Of a stretch of 64,000 nucleotides of DNA, positions 1 to 9,290 are shown one piece after another (positions within the stretch are counted from its first letter, which is position 1; every line of letters starts with the position of its first letter). This stretch comes from Liolophura sinensis (taxonomy: Eukaryota; Mollusca; Polyplacophora; Chitonida; Chitonidae): positions 27,015,608 to 27,079,607 of the forward strand of contig NC_088300.1 in assembly GCF_032854445.1 (NCBI RefSeq), read 5' to 3'. The translations under genes and the position numbers were made by a program. Under the pieces are notes generated by a model, which was given only the letters and a program-made list of their open reading frames with translations, did not search any database and was not told where the DNA came from.

Positions 1-95
1 CAGAGATGTAAAGCGAGAGTAGAGAGTAGCAGCTCATGTGATGTAAGGAATATGCACAATCTCAATGGGAAACATAATCAAGGGCGACAACTCAC

Positions 96-293
96 ATTCG
101 TTGAAAACATAATCGTGCCATTCTTGGTCGGTGAGGTTGTTGGGGATACTGTCAACACACTTGGATCTAAGCGCGCCCATATACAGCTGAAGGCCGACCA
201 AGGCGAAGATGGACAAGACGAAGACAGTAAGGATCATTACATCTCTCAAACGTCTAACTGCTTCTAGTAAGGCCCCCACAATCGTTTTTAATC
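96..293 (-). CDS. Voltage-gated sodium channel alpha subunit, coding exon 6 (domain I S4-S5 linker, S5, pore turret start)
   Basis: This exon starts after acceptor TTGTCAG (294-300) with the last two bases of a Gly codon. It encodes the S4-S5 linker ([19 protein letters not shown]), S5 ([21 protein letters not shown]) and the beginning of the extracellular turret. That turret includes a Cys and a possible N-glycosylation site (NNLT), ending near EWHDYVFNE. It ends in phase 1 at a perfect GTGAGT donor (95-90). The pore loop with the selectivity residue, S6 and domains II-IV are not in the window. The gene is therefore partial only because of the window edge. Confidence 0.94.
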
Positions 294-780
294 CTGACAA
301 GGCACAAAGAGAAAATTATGTTTAAACCAACGAAATCAGCATAGACTCGATTGATTCCCAAACTCGTTCACATCAAATCTCTCTGACCAAAGCGAATGAC
401 TCCCTGATTGGTGCCTCTGACCAATGAGGTCGTGTGTTGAAATCCACATCTTGCTGTTTCTTTTGCATCAAGAGGCTTGTTCCGTAGATAGGTAGTATTC
501 TCCGGGCACTGTCCTCCCGTGATCATCCATCAATACTTGGCTAAAATTAAAGTGTTCTAATTATTCGATTGAACAATCCGGATAGCAAAGAGTAGACGCT
601 GGCTGTTCTCAATTAAGGTACCTAAGAAACCTCCTTATTTAAAGCTGGAGCCGCCCTGATTGACGAGAGCTGGTCAGGGATTAACTGTTTTTGGTATAAA
701 CACTGTGGTTTATGATGTGAACGCTGATAAAGTCCTAAATCACAATGAAAAGAATAGCGACTATCATTTTGCCAACTCAC
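294..780 (-). other. Sodium channel intron 5
   Basis: This is a normal GT-AG intron with no recognisable element. An unremarkable AT-rich sequence fills it. Confidence 0.85.
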
Positions 781-872
781 CTGGAATAACAGCTACTGTT
801 TTAAGCGCTCGTAAAACTCTAAATGTTCGTAACGCTGACAGATTACCTAAATCCAACACCAAGGTCAAATAT
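781..872 (-). CDS. Voltage-gated sodium channel alpha subunit, coding exon 5 (domain I S4 voltage sensor)
   Basis: This 92-nt exon, identical in length to vertebrate SCN exon 5, lies between acceptor TTTCTTGCAG (873-882) and donor GTGAGT (780-775). It encodes [19 protein letters not shown] and then [11 protein letters not shown], i.e. the end of S3 and the S4 helix, with basic residues every third position (R-x-x-R-x-x-R-x-x-K). It closes with the first base of the Gly codon that opens coding exon 6. Vertebrate genes often carry two mutually exclusive versions of this exon; I see only one between 294 and 1595. An open frame on the opposite strand (660-989) overlaps it and is only its shadow. 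Confidence 0.95.
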
Positions 873-1175
873 CTGCAAGAAATATATATAGCACCTTTTA
901 TAAACAGTACTGACATAAGAAATTCTTGGATTGATTTGTTCATACGTAGAGCTGCTTTTTCCCTTATGCGGGGGACAAAAAACGTTTAATCCTGCATTTG
1001 CCCAGCATCATTCCGGCATCCATCACAGGAGATCACACGCGGATCACTGATTACAGCAGGTTATGCTACATAATGCTACATGAAGAAGGCCATCGCCCAC
1101 CTGAATATTCAGAAGCAAGAATACAGCAAATGACTGGCAAGGCGGTTCTGCTTTTCATACCTTCATAAAACATAT

Positions 1176-1425
1176 AGCGCGCTAGCGCAGCGTGATGACC
1201 CAGGAGTCTCTCACCAATACGGCTGCTGTGACTTCAAGTCCAGCTCATGCTGGCTTCCTCTCTGGCCGTAAGTGGGAAGGTCTTCCAGCAACCTGCAGAT
1301 GGTCGTGGGTTTCCCCCAGGCTCTACCCGGTTTCTTCCCACCATAATGCTGGCCGCCGTCGCATAAGTGAAATATTCTTGAGTATGGCGTAAAACACAAA
1401 TCAAATCATATAAAATCATACAACA
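1176..1425 (+). mobile_element. tRNA-derived SINE, family 1, nearly complete (in sodium channel intron 4)
   Basis: The element starts near AGCGCGCTAGCGCAGCG, passes a box-B-like GACTTCAAGTCC, then the conserved core GTCGTGGGTTTCCCCCAGG and TTTCTTCCCACCATAATGC, and ends GTAAAACACAAATCAAAT with an A-rich tail. The core resembles the V-domain of V-SINEs. It is inserted antisense to the channel gene. Overlapping open frames on both strands here are non-coding. Confidence 0.85.
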
Positions 1426-1595
1426 TACATTGAAGCGTAATGACAAACCTAACATTGGTACACGTTAGACGCACAAAAAAGCAACTGATACATACAAGCA
1501 GCTGTGTGGGAATTGGAATACGTACATTTAAGACAGAATAAGACACTTAAATTGAAAGTAAAGTGAATACACAAAAAATATGGTAAAATACTCAC

Positions 1596-1724
1596 GCTAA
1601 AGTTATAACTATAAAGTCTAACCAGTTCCAGGCATCTCGTAGATAGGTGAACTGCCCCAGGATAACTCCCCGAGCAATGATTTTAATTAATGCTTCAACT
1701 GTGTATATACCACTAAACACTGGC
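1596..1724 (-). CDS. Voltage-gated sodium channel alpha subunit, coding exon 4 (domain I S2-S3)
   Basis: This 129-nt exon, the same length as the vertebrate equivalent, lies between acceptor TTACAG (1725-1730) and donor GTGAGT (1595-1590). It encodes S2 ([17 protein letters not shown]), the intracellular S2-S3 turn ([13 protein letters not shown]) and S3 ([11 protein letters not shown]). The Glu in VEALIK and the Asp in NWLDF are the acidic countercharges expected in S2 and S3 of a voltage sensor. It ends after GC, and the split Ala codon is completed by coding exon 5. The frame is open throughout with no substitutions that look damaging. Confidence 0.95.
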
Positions 1725-1817
1725 CTGTAACACAAAGAAATGTATGTATTGTAGAAGTATTCATACAAAACAAATATACAGGTTAAAATACTTTACTTAT
1801 TCACTTTTTGTTCTTAG

Positions 1818-2037
1818 CCCTATGCACAGGAATTTTTCATTTTAACGATGGCGGTCAGTTTTAAGGGCGGAGAAACCGGCGAGTTCGCGTAAAACACCGA
1901 CTGGGCAAGTTACCGACAAACACAGATACCTACACCGTACTGGTGGAAGACAACTGGTCTTTAATGAAAAATAGACACACAAGGCCAAGGATTTTCCGAG
2001 GCTGGGATTGAACCCCTACCTCAGTAAAATCCTGTGG
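1818..2037 (-). mobile_element. tRNA-derived SINE, family 2, degraded (in sodium channel intron 3)
   Basis: Read on the minus strand it has a tRNA-like box B (GGGTTCAATCCC), then GTCGGTAACTTGCC, a diverged core (CGCCGGTTTCTCCGCCC) and AAAACTGACCGCCATCG. The 3' half resembles family 1, but the middle (GGTAACTTGCC...) is different. It matches the element at 9118-9290, so a second SINE family sharing the tail is present. Confidence 0.65.
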
Positions 2038-2670
2038 CAGAGAAATAATGTAATATATATGCATTGAAACATATTTGTTATTAACCTGAATCAAGATTCA
2101 AACATACTGCATGGGTGTAACATTGACATTCAAAACCACAAAGACATGAAAACAAGCAGGTTCAGTTCTGAAACTGTTTTTAGTATTATCGGGTGATACT
2201 ATGGCATATTGCCCTGACTAGTTATGCTTTTCAAAATATTCGCGATTACTACGTAACACAAGTGGAAATCGATGTTTAGAAACTCGCTGGCTAAACATAA
2301 ATGAAATTGAAAGAGACTGTGCTTAGTGACTCTCCTTGCTGTACCCATAAACAACCTGGTCCTGGGATCACAAAGCGCTCTTGGACTAAGTCAAAATTTT
2401 ACCTGACTTTAAAATTGTTATTTCTTACGAAACACAGTCAAAGTATTTTTGACAAAGTAAACTCTGGATAAGTTACTGTAAAAAAATTTCAGCTAAAGTA
2501 ACGGAAAAGAATATGTCAAGTTTAATGATTGAAATATTGACTGAAGTCTAAGACTCTCTTCGTGATCCCATGGCCTGATCCTTAATAAAGCGGTTTCACA
2601 TCGTCATTTGTACCCCTGAGGACACTGATACGTCATCACTTTGCGCGTTCTCTATGAAGTATATCGTTGT

Positions 2671-2722
2671 ACACAGACCATCCCTGTGTGTGTGCATGCG
2701 CACACCCGGGGATGGTCGTGTG
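2671..2722. repeat. Long imperfect palindrome in sodium channel intron 3
   Basis: Arms beginning ACACAGACCATCCC and ending GGGATGGTCGTGTGT flank a TG/CA-rich centre around GTGCATGCGCAC. The whole could fold into one hairpin of about 52 nt on either strand. It lies in the intron between coding exons 3 and 4. No gene or known element explains it. Confidence 0.6.
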
Positions 2723-2895
2723 TGTTACATCGGATTGTAAAAGGAGTGAAAAAGCAAACATTATTTTCGCAAAGTTTATTCGTGTGTAAGCAAACTATAA
2801 AGCAAACTTATTCGTAAGCGTGGGCTTATATGTATACGTAATTTTGCGAAAACTCTTTAACATACGTAGTGAAATCGTAGTAAAGGCGTGAATAC

Positions 2896-2923
2896 CAGTA
2901 AATAAATAAATGAATAAATAAAT
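2896..2923. repeat. (AAAT)n simple repeat
   Basis: A short run of AATA/AAAT units lies directly downstream of the donor of coding exon 3. It may be the tail of a lost SINE. Confidence 0.7.
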
Positions 2924-2929
2924 ACTCAC

Positions 2930-3016
2930 TCAGACTTGTCCGACAGATCTTTGTTGGGTAACGTCATAAACACACAATTCACCATGATTGTTAATATGAC
3001 TAGAAGACTGAACAAT
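2930..3016 (-). CDS. Voltage-gated sodium channel alpha subunit, coding exon 3 (domain I S1)
   Basis: This exon encodes transmembrane segment S1 of domain I: LFSLLVILTIMVNCVFMTLP, followed by a short extracellular S1-S2 loop (NKDLSDKSE). It is 87 nt, three shorter than the usual 90-bp vertebrate exon. It starts after an AC acceptor (GTTTTCAC), not an AG, and ends at a strong GTGAGT donor (2929-2924) after GA. The split codon GA|G (Glu) is completed by coding exon 4. An AG lies downstream of the AC (TTGTTCAG), but using it would remove the conserved Leu-Phe and break the phase with exon 2. Confidence 0.92.
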   Translation of the reverse strand: MVQSSSHINNHGELCVYDVTQQRSVGQV

Positions 3017-3322
3017 GTGAAAACAGTTAAGGTCTTTCTGAGCATTAGCAATAAAAACTCTTAATTCCCGAGTGGTATAAAGTCTGAAGCCTTGGTTTAT
3101 TAAGATGCAAGGCTGCAATGTTTTTCTTTAAGGAAATAAAACAAATCCAAACATATTCGCCTTGATGCTTATCAATCAATTAAATTCTTCTTTAATGACA
3201 AACTTCAGGTAACCCAAATTGCATTGTTTAAACCCGTGTTTATAGTCTTAACTTATCTTAACTTATAACATTAGGACTACAAATAAATTAAATAAATGTC
3301 AGCAGAATTGTGTCAAGGATAT
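3017..3322 (-). other. U12-type AT-AC intron in the sodium channel gene
   Basis: This 306-bp intron begins with ATATCCTT (3322-3315), the exact U12 AT-AC donor, and ends with TTTTCAC (AC at 3018-3017). A branch-site match, CCTTAAC (3032-3026), lies about 10 nt before the acceptor, the spacing required by the minor spliceosome. Only this splice keeps the reading frame and the conserved His-Pro-Leu-Phe join. A minor-spliceosome AT-AC intron at this position is known from vertebrate SCN genes, so it is an old, conserved feature. Confidence 0.93.
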
Positions 3323-3441
3323 GGATGAACCAGTATGTAGATGGCTACTCTGCGTATAGGGTTGAAGGGACTCAGCAATTTCAAGGTGTTTTCTGCGCAG
3401 AAGCGGAACAGCGTTTTGTCTCGTCCAATCACACAGAATGT
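3323..3441 (-). CDS. Voltage-gated sodium channel alpha subunit, coding exon 2 (pre-S1)
   Basis: This 119-nt exon starts in phase 0 after the acceptor CATTTCAG (3442-3449). It encodes the conserved stretch leading into transmembrane segment S1 of domain I. Visible motifs are [20 protein letters not shown] and [12 protein letters not shown]. The length equals the corresponding vertebrate SCN exon (119 bp, from general knowledge). It ends with the first two bases of a Pro codon, immediately followed by ATATCCTT, the donor consensus of U12-type AT-AC introns. Codon completion works only if the next exon begins with A, as it does at 3016 (CC|A = Pro). Confidence 0.94.
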
Positions 3442-3790
3442 CTGAAATGGAAACGGTATACTTAGTCGAGAAAGACAACAACAACAACGATAACATAGGG
3501 CCCAATTTCACAAAACTTCATACATGTTTTAATTTTTGGCTTCTACATTTCCTCCTTAGTCACGTCGCCTTATGGCACTGTAGCCATGAAAAAATGTTTG
3601 ACGAGAAATTTGACTAACGAAGTTTTGTGAAAGATGGCGAATCATGTTTTCGTTCATCTTTTCTCTATAAGTATGCGGCTTTAGAACCATAGTATTCTCT
3701 AAAGAAAAAAGCACCTTTACTTTAAGCAGTATTATTCTGACTAAATACATATATGGATCGTTCGCGAAGCCTGACGTTCGTTGAAGACCA

Positions 3791-3878
3791 ATATGGTGTG
3801 CATATCTGTAAATCAGTGACCTGTGGCAAGCCACTGACGAACATTCCCATGTGTAATTTACAGATATGCACATCGTAT
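3791..3878. repeat. Inverted repeat (hairpin) in sodium channel intron 1
   Basis: The 23-nt arm at 3791-3813 (containing GTGCATATCTGTAAAT) is matched in reverse complement at 3856-3878 with about two mismatches. The 42-nt loop contains a second, shorter stem (CAGTG/CACTG). It could be a small foldback element or a structured intronic RNA. Confidence 0.6.
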
Positions 3879-4085
3879 TGATGCTCGCATACAAGTTAAT
3901 TAGTCATGAGTCCACGGCGTTAAACAGCGGTAAAATCAAGCTCTTGTTAGGTACAAGATATAGGCCTAATAACAGCAGAAAGGCTTTTGAAACTTATGTA
4001 ATCGAACAATCCACAAAATTGAAAACCTGTACTCTATCAAAAGTTTAAGACACATGTTACTCAAACATACATGTATTTTTTCTAC

Positions 4086-4391
4086 AGAAAAACTAGCCTT
4101 TTTGTTGTGATAATACTCGTCCAAATCTTCCAGGGGGCGCCCCACATACTCCAAGGGGAAGTAATCATCATAAGATGGCGGCAGTTTCTTGCCCGCTTCC
4201 AGTTTAGGGTTCGGCTTTAGCTCGACTTCTTCCGTCGTCGACTCGGCATCTTCGTCGTCTGAATCGGCCACTTTTTCCGCCCTCTTATTGGCGCGCTCTT
4301 CGGCGATACGCCTCTCAATATTGAAGAGGGTGTCACGTGTGAACGGACGGAAGAGCTTCTCCTCCATCCTTTCACACTGTGAAGCACTCAT
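4086..4391 (-). CDS. Voltage-gated sodium channel alpha subunit, coding exon 1 (cytoplasmic N-terminus)
   Basis: This exon encodes 102 residues of the cytoplasmic N-terminus of a Nav-type channel, a membrane protein that carries depolarising Na+ current. Family signatures are FRPFTRDTLFNIERRI (residues 15-29), an acidic stretch around residues 43-55, and PNPKLEAGKKLP followed by PLEDLDEYYHNKK (about 61-98), which match the conserved Nav N-terminus. The start is the ATG complementary to 4389-4391 (MSASQCERM). A splice acceptor (TTTCAG) sits at 4418, so the exon really begins at 4417 and carries 26 nt before the ATG. That short leader is open in frame, so an upstream start cannot be excluded. 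The exon ends in phase 0 at a weak GTAGAA donor (4085-4081), which agrees with the phase-0 start of coding exon 2. Whether the gene is Nav1 or Nav2 cannot be told, because the selectivity filter is outside the window. Confidence 0.93.
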
Positions 4392-4707
4392 TCTGTCTTT
4401 CTTCTTCACAACTTCATCTGAAACATACAAACAAATACACTTAATTAAACAGAAAATTAACTGCCAAAACAAAAAATACCCTTATACGGTGTCATGTTTA
4501 CAGTGTCACAGGACAACTCAATTCAACTAAGCAATCCAAAAGATCACCTTCAATATCTGATGCTATCATTAATAAAATTGCTGCTGTTTAGCATAAAATA
4601 TTTGATAAACTAACGCATTTCATCACGGCTATTAAATATACATATTAGAAAAAAGGAATAAGGCGTTAAAGTTATATACAGAACCAACGTTGATTGGTTG
4701 ACCGATT

Positions 4708-5203
4708 TCGTGGGTGAAATCAAGCGCCTTGGTCACGATTAAATAAATGTACAGTACCTAAATTTCAGCTTAGTCTAGCAAGGCGTAGCGTTGACTTGCC
4801 AGTCCTACACCAACCAATCAGCTACGATTCTGTACCTTTACGGACAAGAACCTAGTGGTGACTACAGGTATAAGGCGCACACTTACATACGGTCATCAGT
4901 GGCTAATTGATATAAAGCACCCTCTATCGCTGGTCAGAATCCAGTGGGATGTTCTATGTTCGTCTGTGACTTTAGTTTACCATCGAAATGTTTGTCAGGA
5001 ACCTGACTCAGTGAGGCGGATGATTCCAGCCCAATAGTCGACAGCTACAGCTATTAAGGGAAATAGAATCGAAATAGGGTTTTCTGGGATAAAATCTACA
5101 GCCTTGGTCACGCTTGAATAAATGTGCCATGCGTAAAATTCAGCTTATGCCTGGACTTGTCTATGTCCCAAACCATCCGCCAATCATCGACAATTCTGTA
5201 CCG
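4708..5203. repeat. Diverged direct repeat pair, unit about 130 bp
   Basis: Copies at about 4708-4845 and 5078-5203 share GCCTTGGTCACG, TAAATAAATGT, AATTCAGCTTA, CCAATCA and GATTCTGTACC-type words in the same order. No coding potential is visible. The pair lies just upstream of the first coding exon of the channel gene. Confidence 0.5.
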
Positions 5204-5385
5204 TTTAATGATTACATAACAGTGAAATCTAGCCGATAAAGGTATTTCTTGAATACATTAGTCAAACAAATAACAGATCAAACATCAGAGCCTCGTGAGA
5301 TATTTTCCGAAACTTAATATGGGAAAAGTTATCCTTCATCCTTCATGATATCAAACCCAACGCGAATTCATTTTCCTATGTTTCT

Positions 5386-5670
5386 AATAATGATGCATGG
5401 GCCTCAATGGCCGAGAGGTTAGCACTCCAGCGCGGCGATATGACCCAGCAGCCTTCCACAAATGTGGTCGCTGTGATTTCAAGTCCAGCTCATTCTGGTT
5501 TCCTCTCCGGCCGTACGTTAGAAGGTCTGGCAACAACCTGCTGGTAGTGGGTTTCCCCCGGGCTCTGCCCGTTTTCCTCCCATAATAATGCTGACCGCCG
5601 TCGTATGAGTGAAATATTCTTGTGTACGATGTAAAACACCAATCAAATAAATTAATAAATAATGATGCAT
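5386..5670 (+). mobile_element. Full-length SINE, family 1, with 13-bp target-site duplication
   Basis: Direct repeats AATAATGATGCAT at 5386-5398 and 5658-5670 bracket the element. Between them are a tRNA-like head (CCTCAATGGCCGAGAGGTTAG, box A region), box B GATTTCAAGTCC, the core GTGGGTTTCCCCCGGGCTC and TTCCTCCCATAATAATGC, and the end GTAAAACACCAATCAAATAAA. This is the best reference copy in the window and defines element length at about 260 bp. The open frames on both strands are artefacts of the repeat. Confidence 0.92.
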
Positions 5671-8600
5671 TAATCACCCATCAAAACATGTTCATTACTT
5701 GTCGCTGTTATCATATAAGCCATTAACAAAAATAATCAAAAATATTATTGTTTCGCCTCTATATGTTTACAACTGATATGTAACTTTCACACTGACAGTA
5801 GTCCGTGTGGATACGGTTCAAGTGACCCAAGAGAAATTATTAAACATGGGCATTTCTGTATCACGTATGGGGGTGGGGGGAGGGTGGCGAAATAGAAATA
5901 ATTCAGACAAACATATTTTGTAATTTCAGAACATGACTCTGTTCAAATTCTAATGTAGTCATCACGTGACTTTTCAGCGGGTCTTATTTACTGTATTCTT
6001 GGAAGTCGACAGTTTTCTCCACTCCGATCACCGCAACCAGCTGGAAGTTTTAGGATAAACACCTTCATGTAAGCTGGGGAAATCCGCTTCCTGGGGATTA
6101 AAACACGTCAATAGGCCGTGTTTTTATCGATTCACGCAGTTTTTTATTCGCACATTTATGTAACTGTCCGCGTAATGGCCGACTTACCTGTAGTATTGAG
6201 ACCGAGGCACGCGACTCTTTCCTGTCACGTGACAGTTCTCCATGCCCCTTCACCAAACCTGACAACAACACACACATAAAAAATGAAAGGGAATTGCAAG
6301 TCGGGGTTTTAAGAATACTTCTTTTTCAAATTAACGAAGAAAATATTACGAATAAAACTAGTACTGAACACCTTGATGTCTGACAAGTTATTTATCTTTT
6401 ACTTGCGACGTAGTAGCAAGGTAAATAAAAGCATACGTAAAGTATGTTTAATGAATGATAGATGTAACTCTACGCCGTTGAAACAGATCGACTTAATCAT
6501 TCTGTGAGAGTCTATGCAAGTCACATATTCAACGACATTATAAATTCGACAGACTGTATGTCAGATAGAATGCCCAACGTCTAAGCATGTATACTGAGAT
6601 CTAATGACACTGACAGAGTCAGGTTTACTGCAGTCAAACGATCGTCTTTTGAGAAGACCCACATTTCCCTCTTTCCTACAATACCCGAGATGATTTCTTG
6701 AGAGAATGATACTGAGAAAATGACAGGTGCTGTTGTTGTTGTTATGAGTAGACAAATCCGCCTCATAGAAGAACTGTTAGACTCCATTTAAATCTCGCCT
6801 TTGCACACTACTACGCCATTTGCATAAATGTCTAATATTTCGACGCGTGCATTTTGTAAATCATTCGATCGTAATGTTCAAATGTACAAACACATGTATA
6901 TTATTATGCGTCCTATATATGTATATGTTTCCCACTAGTTAGTTATATTAGTTATATAATTCAACAGCAGGTGCGAAATCCGACAATATCGACCCATGAA
7001 AAGCACCACATGCTTACAGGCTATCGCGATATGAAGTTTTTTGTTGGCAGATCTGTGTATAAGGCTGTCCATGAAGATTGCTGCCATCTGATAACATGGA
7101 GAGATACATATGTCCTGAGCAACAAAGATGGCTACAGAATCCAAACAGAGCAGCTATTTCACACAGAATAGGGCACTTCTATACCATAAATCTAAATGGC
7201 TCGGCACTGTGTGATTTCTTTGAAAGAATTGAATCTTGAGACCTATATTGGGAGCGTGATGGTTATTCTACAGTGCATCGGCCAGCCAGGTGTACAGGGC
7301 GAACAACTACCTTAACTTACCTTAACGGTTTGAGAAGCTGTTTTGAGGCGTCACCAAAGAAATTCAATTCACGACGGTATTCCATATAAAACGCCTATAT
7401 TTGCGTCAAATTTCAGTGAACGTGAGTGACACCACGCGTCAAGTGGAACAGTACCAGCACAACGGCTGAATAAATATGTGAGACTGAGAATCCATCTACC
7501 TGCATGCAGTGAAACGTTCTACGGTGTGCCAGATGGAAGGACAGCGCCTGTTGGTATACATGACACCTGTCAGTCATTTTACCCTCAACACATTGGGATT
7601 AAGTCGAACAGCTGCACACTTGCACCACGACGTGTTAAGTCGTATGCGACAATGAAGAGTGGCCAGGCTCACGTGCGTAGATACTTAATTAGGTCAATCA
7701 CAATCTACATTCAGGTCACTCTTTAAGCATCAGACACGAAAAACCTTGTACATGTCACATTTTATGAAAAGCGATCGAACAATATTTTTAATAAACAGTT
7801 GTTACATTAAGACACACATGTTACATAAGATCTGTTGAGATCTACATTTCTGATAATCGCGGCACATTGTCCTTTACCCATAAATCTGTTCACCGTGGTA
7901 AGGCCAAATCAAATCAAATCAACACTGAACGGGCATCATAAATTGATGTTAACTACCAGTGCATATTTTCCAAGAGGAAAGTAAATCGCCACACTTCCAA
8001 ATGGCGAAAATTTTTTTTAAATCTCCACATGTATTATGTGACGTTTCCAGACAAACATGCGATAGGTTAACATCTTATTATAACCACATACTATTTTGCC
8101 ACCTTCTGTTTGAAGTTCAGAAAATGAATGTAAAAGCAAGACGAATTTAAAATCAGAAATCGAACCTACTACGACATTTTTCAAAATGGAACAATAGAAA
8201 AAAAAGTTTCTAATACACACCATAGTTTTTTCCGAACGGCAAATATACATATATAGGGTCCAGTTAACTCTCAAAAGAGTTCTGCATATGCTCCGCTGTA
8301 CCAGGTAAATAACAGGTAATTATTTACAGCTTTTATAGGCTACTGTGTGACCCCCCACTAACCCCATCCACCCCACAGAGAGTGATAATGGAATGACGGC
8401 GCCAAGTCAGTGGAGCAGTCATCGGCGTTTGGGTGACAGATGGTTCCTATTTTGATACAAAGATCTCACTGCAAGAAAGTAAATTGTTTTCCTGGCTATT
8501 ACAAGCATTGTAAAAGACGAGGACCAAAGTGACTGTGTAATAAGGGACAGATCGTGACAGAGTGGTTGAGCTATTTCTCTTCCAATCGCTGGGACACACG

Positions 8601-8671
8601 AGGTGTTGGATCAATCCAATGCTATAACGAGTCGGCAGTGGATTTAGGGCCTTTTTGGTTGGCAATATATA
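5671..8671. other. No gene recognised
   Basis: I see AT-rich sequence with only short chance open frames. One G-rich stretch (about 5867-5887) could form a G-quadruplex. No splice-bounded conserved exon was found by eye. Confidence 0.5.
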
Positions 8672-9076
8672 CATCAAATGTCTTTCGCCCAATACGCAGG
8701 TTTCGAATATGACGTCACGACAACAGAGTGACGTCCCTTTGTTATATAACGTCGTCGCTTTACGGCACAGTAGGGCCAATCTGTTAATTTTAACATGGGG
8801 TCGTACATAGAATATAAAGTACTAATTAAAAAGCATTATTATTTATTTAACTGATCTTCTGAATCATGTTTTTGGATGGATTTGGGTTCCCAATATTGCA
8901 AAAATAATGATGTTATCCCGGTACTTTGATCTAAACACGATCAGTGCCATGTTATAAGATAGGCAGTTAGCCGTACCGTCCGTAAAGTGGCAACGTCATT
9001 TTGCAATAGGACGTCACTCTGTTGTCGTAATGACGTAACTCGAAAACTGCGTATTGGGCACGCATCTTGAGGTCGG
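8672..9076. mobile_element. Foldback / MITE-like inverted-repeat element
   Basis: The segment at about 8688-8785 is matched in reverse complement at about 8960-9062. Shared words are CCCAATACGCAG, GACAACAGAGTGACGTCC and CTTTACGG. The arms are about 100 nt and the spacer about 170 nt. Each arm carries several GACGTCA/TGACGTC words. No transposase is present, so it would be a non-autonomous element if mobile. Confidence 0.65.
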
Positions 9077-9117
9077 TCTGTGGATTAACATCTGTGTAAC
9101 CGATGACAAAGTTCATC

Positions 9118-9290
9118 AGTTACTCGCCAGAGATCGGTGGTTTACCCCGGATACTTCCGCTTTTCCACCTATAGATCTTACCCCAGTTGTAAAAGTGAAA
9201 CATTCGTGAATACAGCGTGTACCCGAATCGAATAAATAAATAAATAAATAAAAAAATAAATAAAAAAATAAATAAATAAATAAATAAGAT
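9118..9290 (+). mobile_element. SINE, family 2, 5'-truncated, with long (AAATA)n tail
   Basis: The visible parts are AGTTACTCGCCAGAGATCGG, GGTTTACCCCGGATACTTCC, GCTTTTCCACC, AAAAGTGAAACATTCGTGAA and a tail of AAATA/AAAAAT units (9231-9288). It pairs with the minus-strand copy at 1818-2037 as a second family that shares the 3' end with family 1. Confidence 0.7.

Noticed and set aside
660-989. 109-codon plus-strand open frame
   Set aside because: It overlaps the minus-strand S4 exon of the sodium channel (781-872), has no recognisable domain, and no splice or start context.
3001-3037. AG acceptors for coding exon 3 (GCTCAG at 3038, TTCAG at 3008)
   Set aside because: Both break the phase with the 119-nt exon 2 or remove conserved residues. 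The AC acceptor with a U12 branch site fits exactly.
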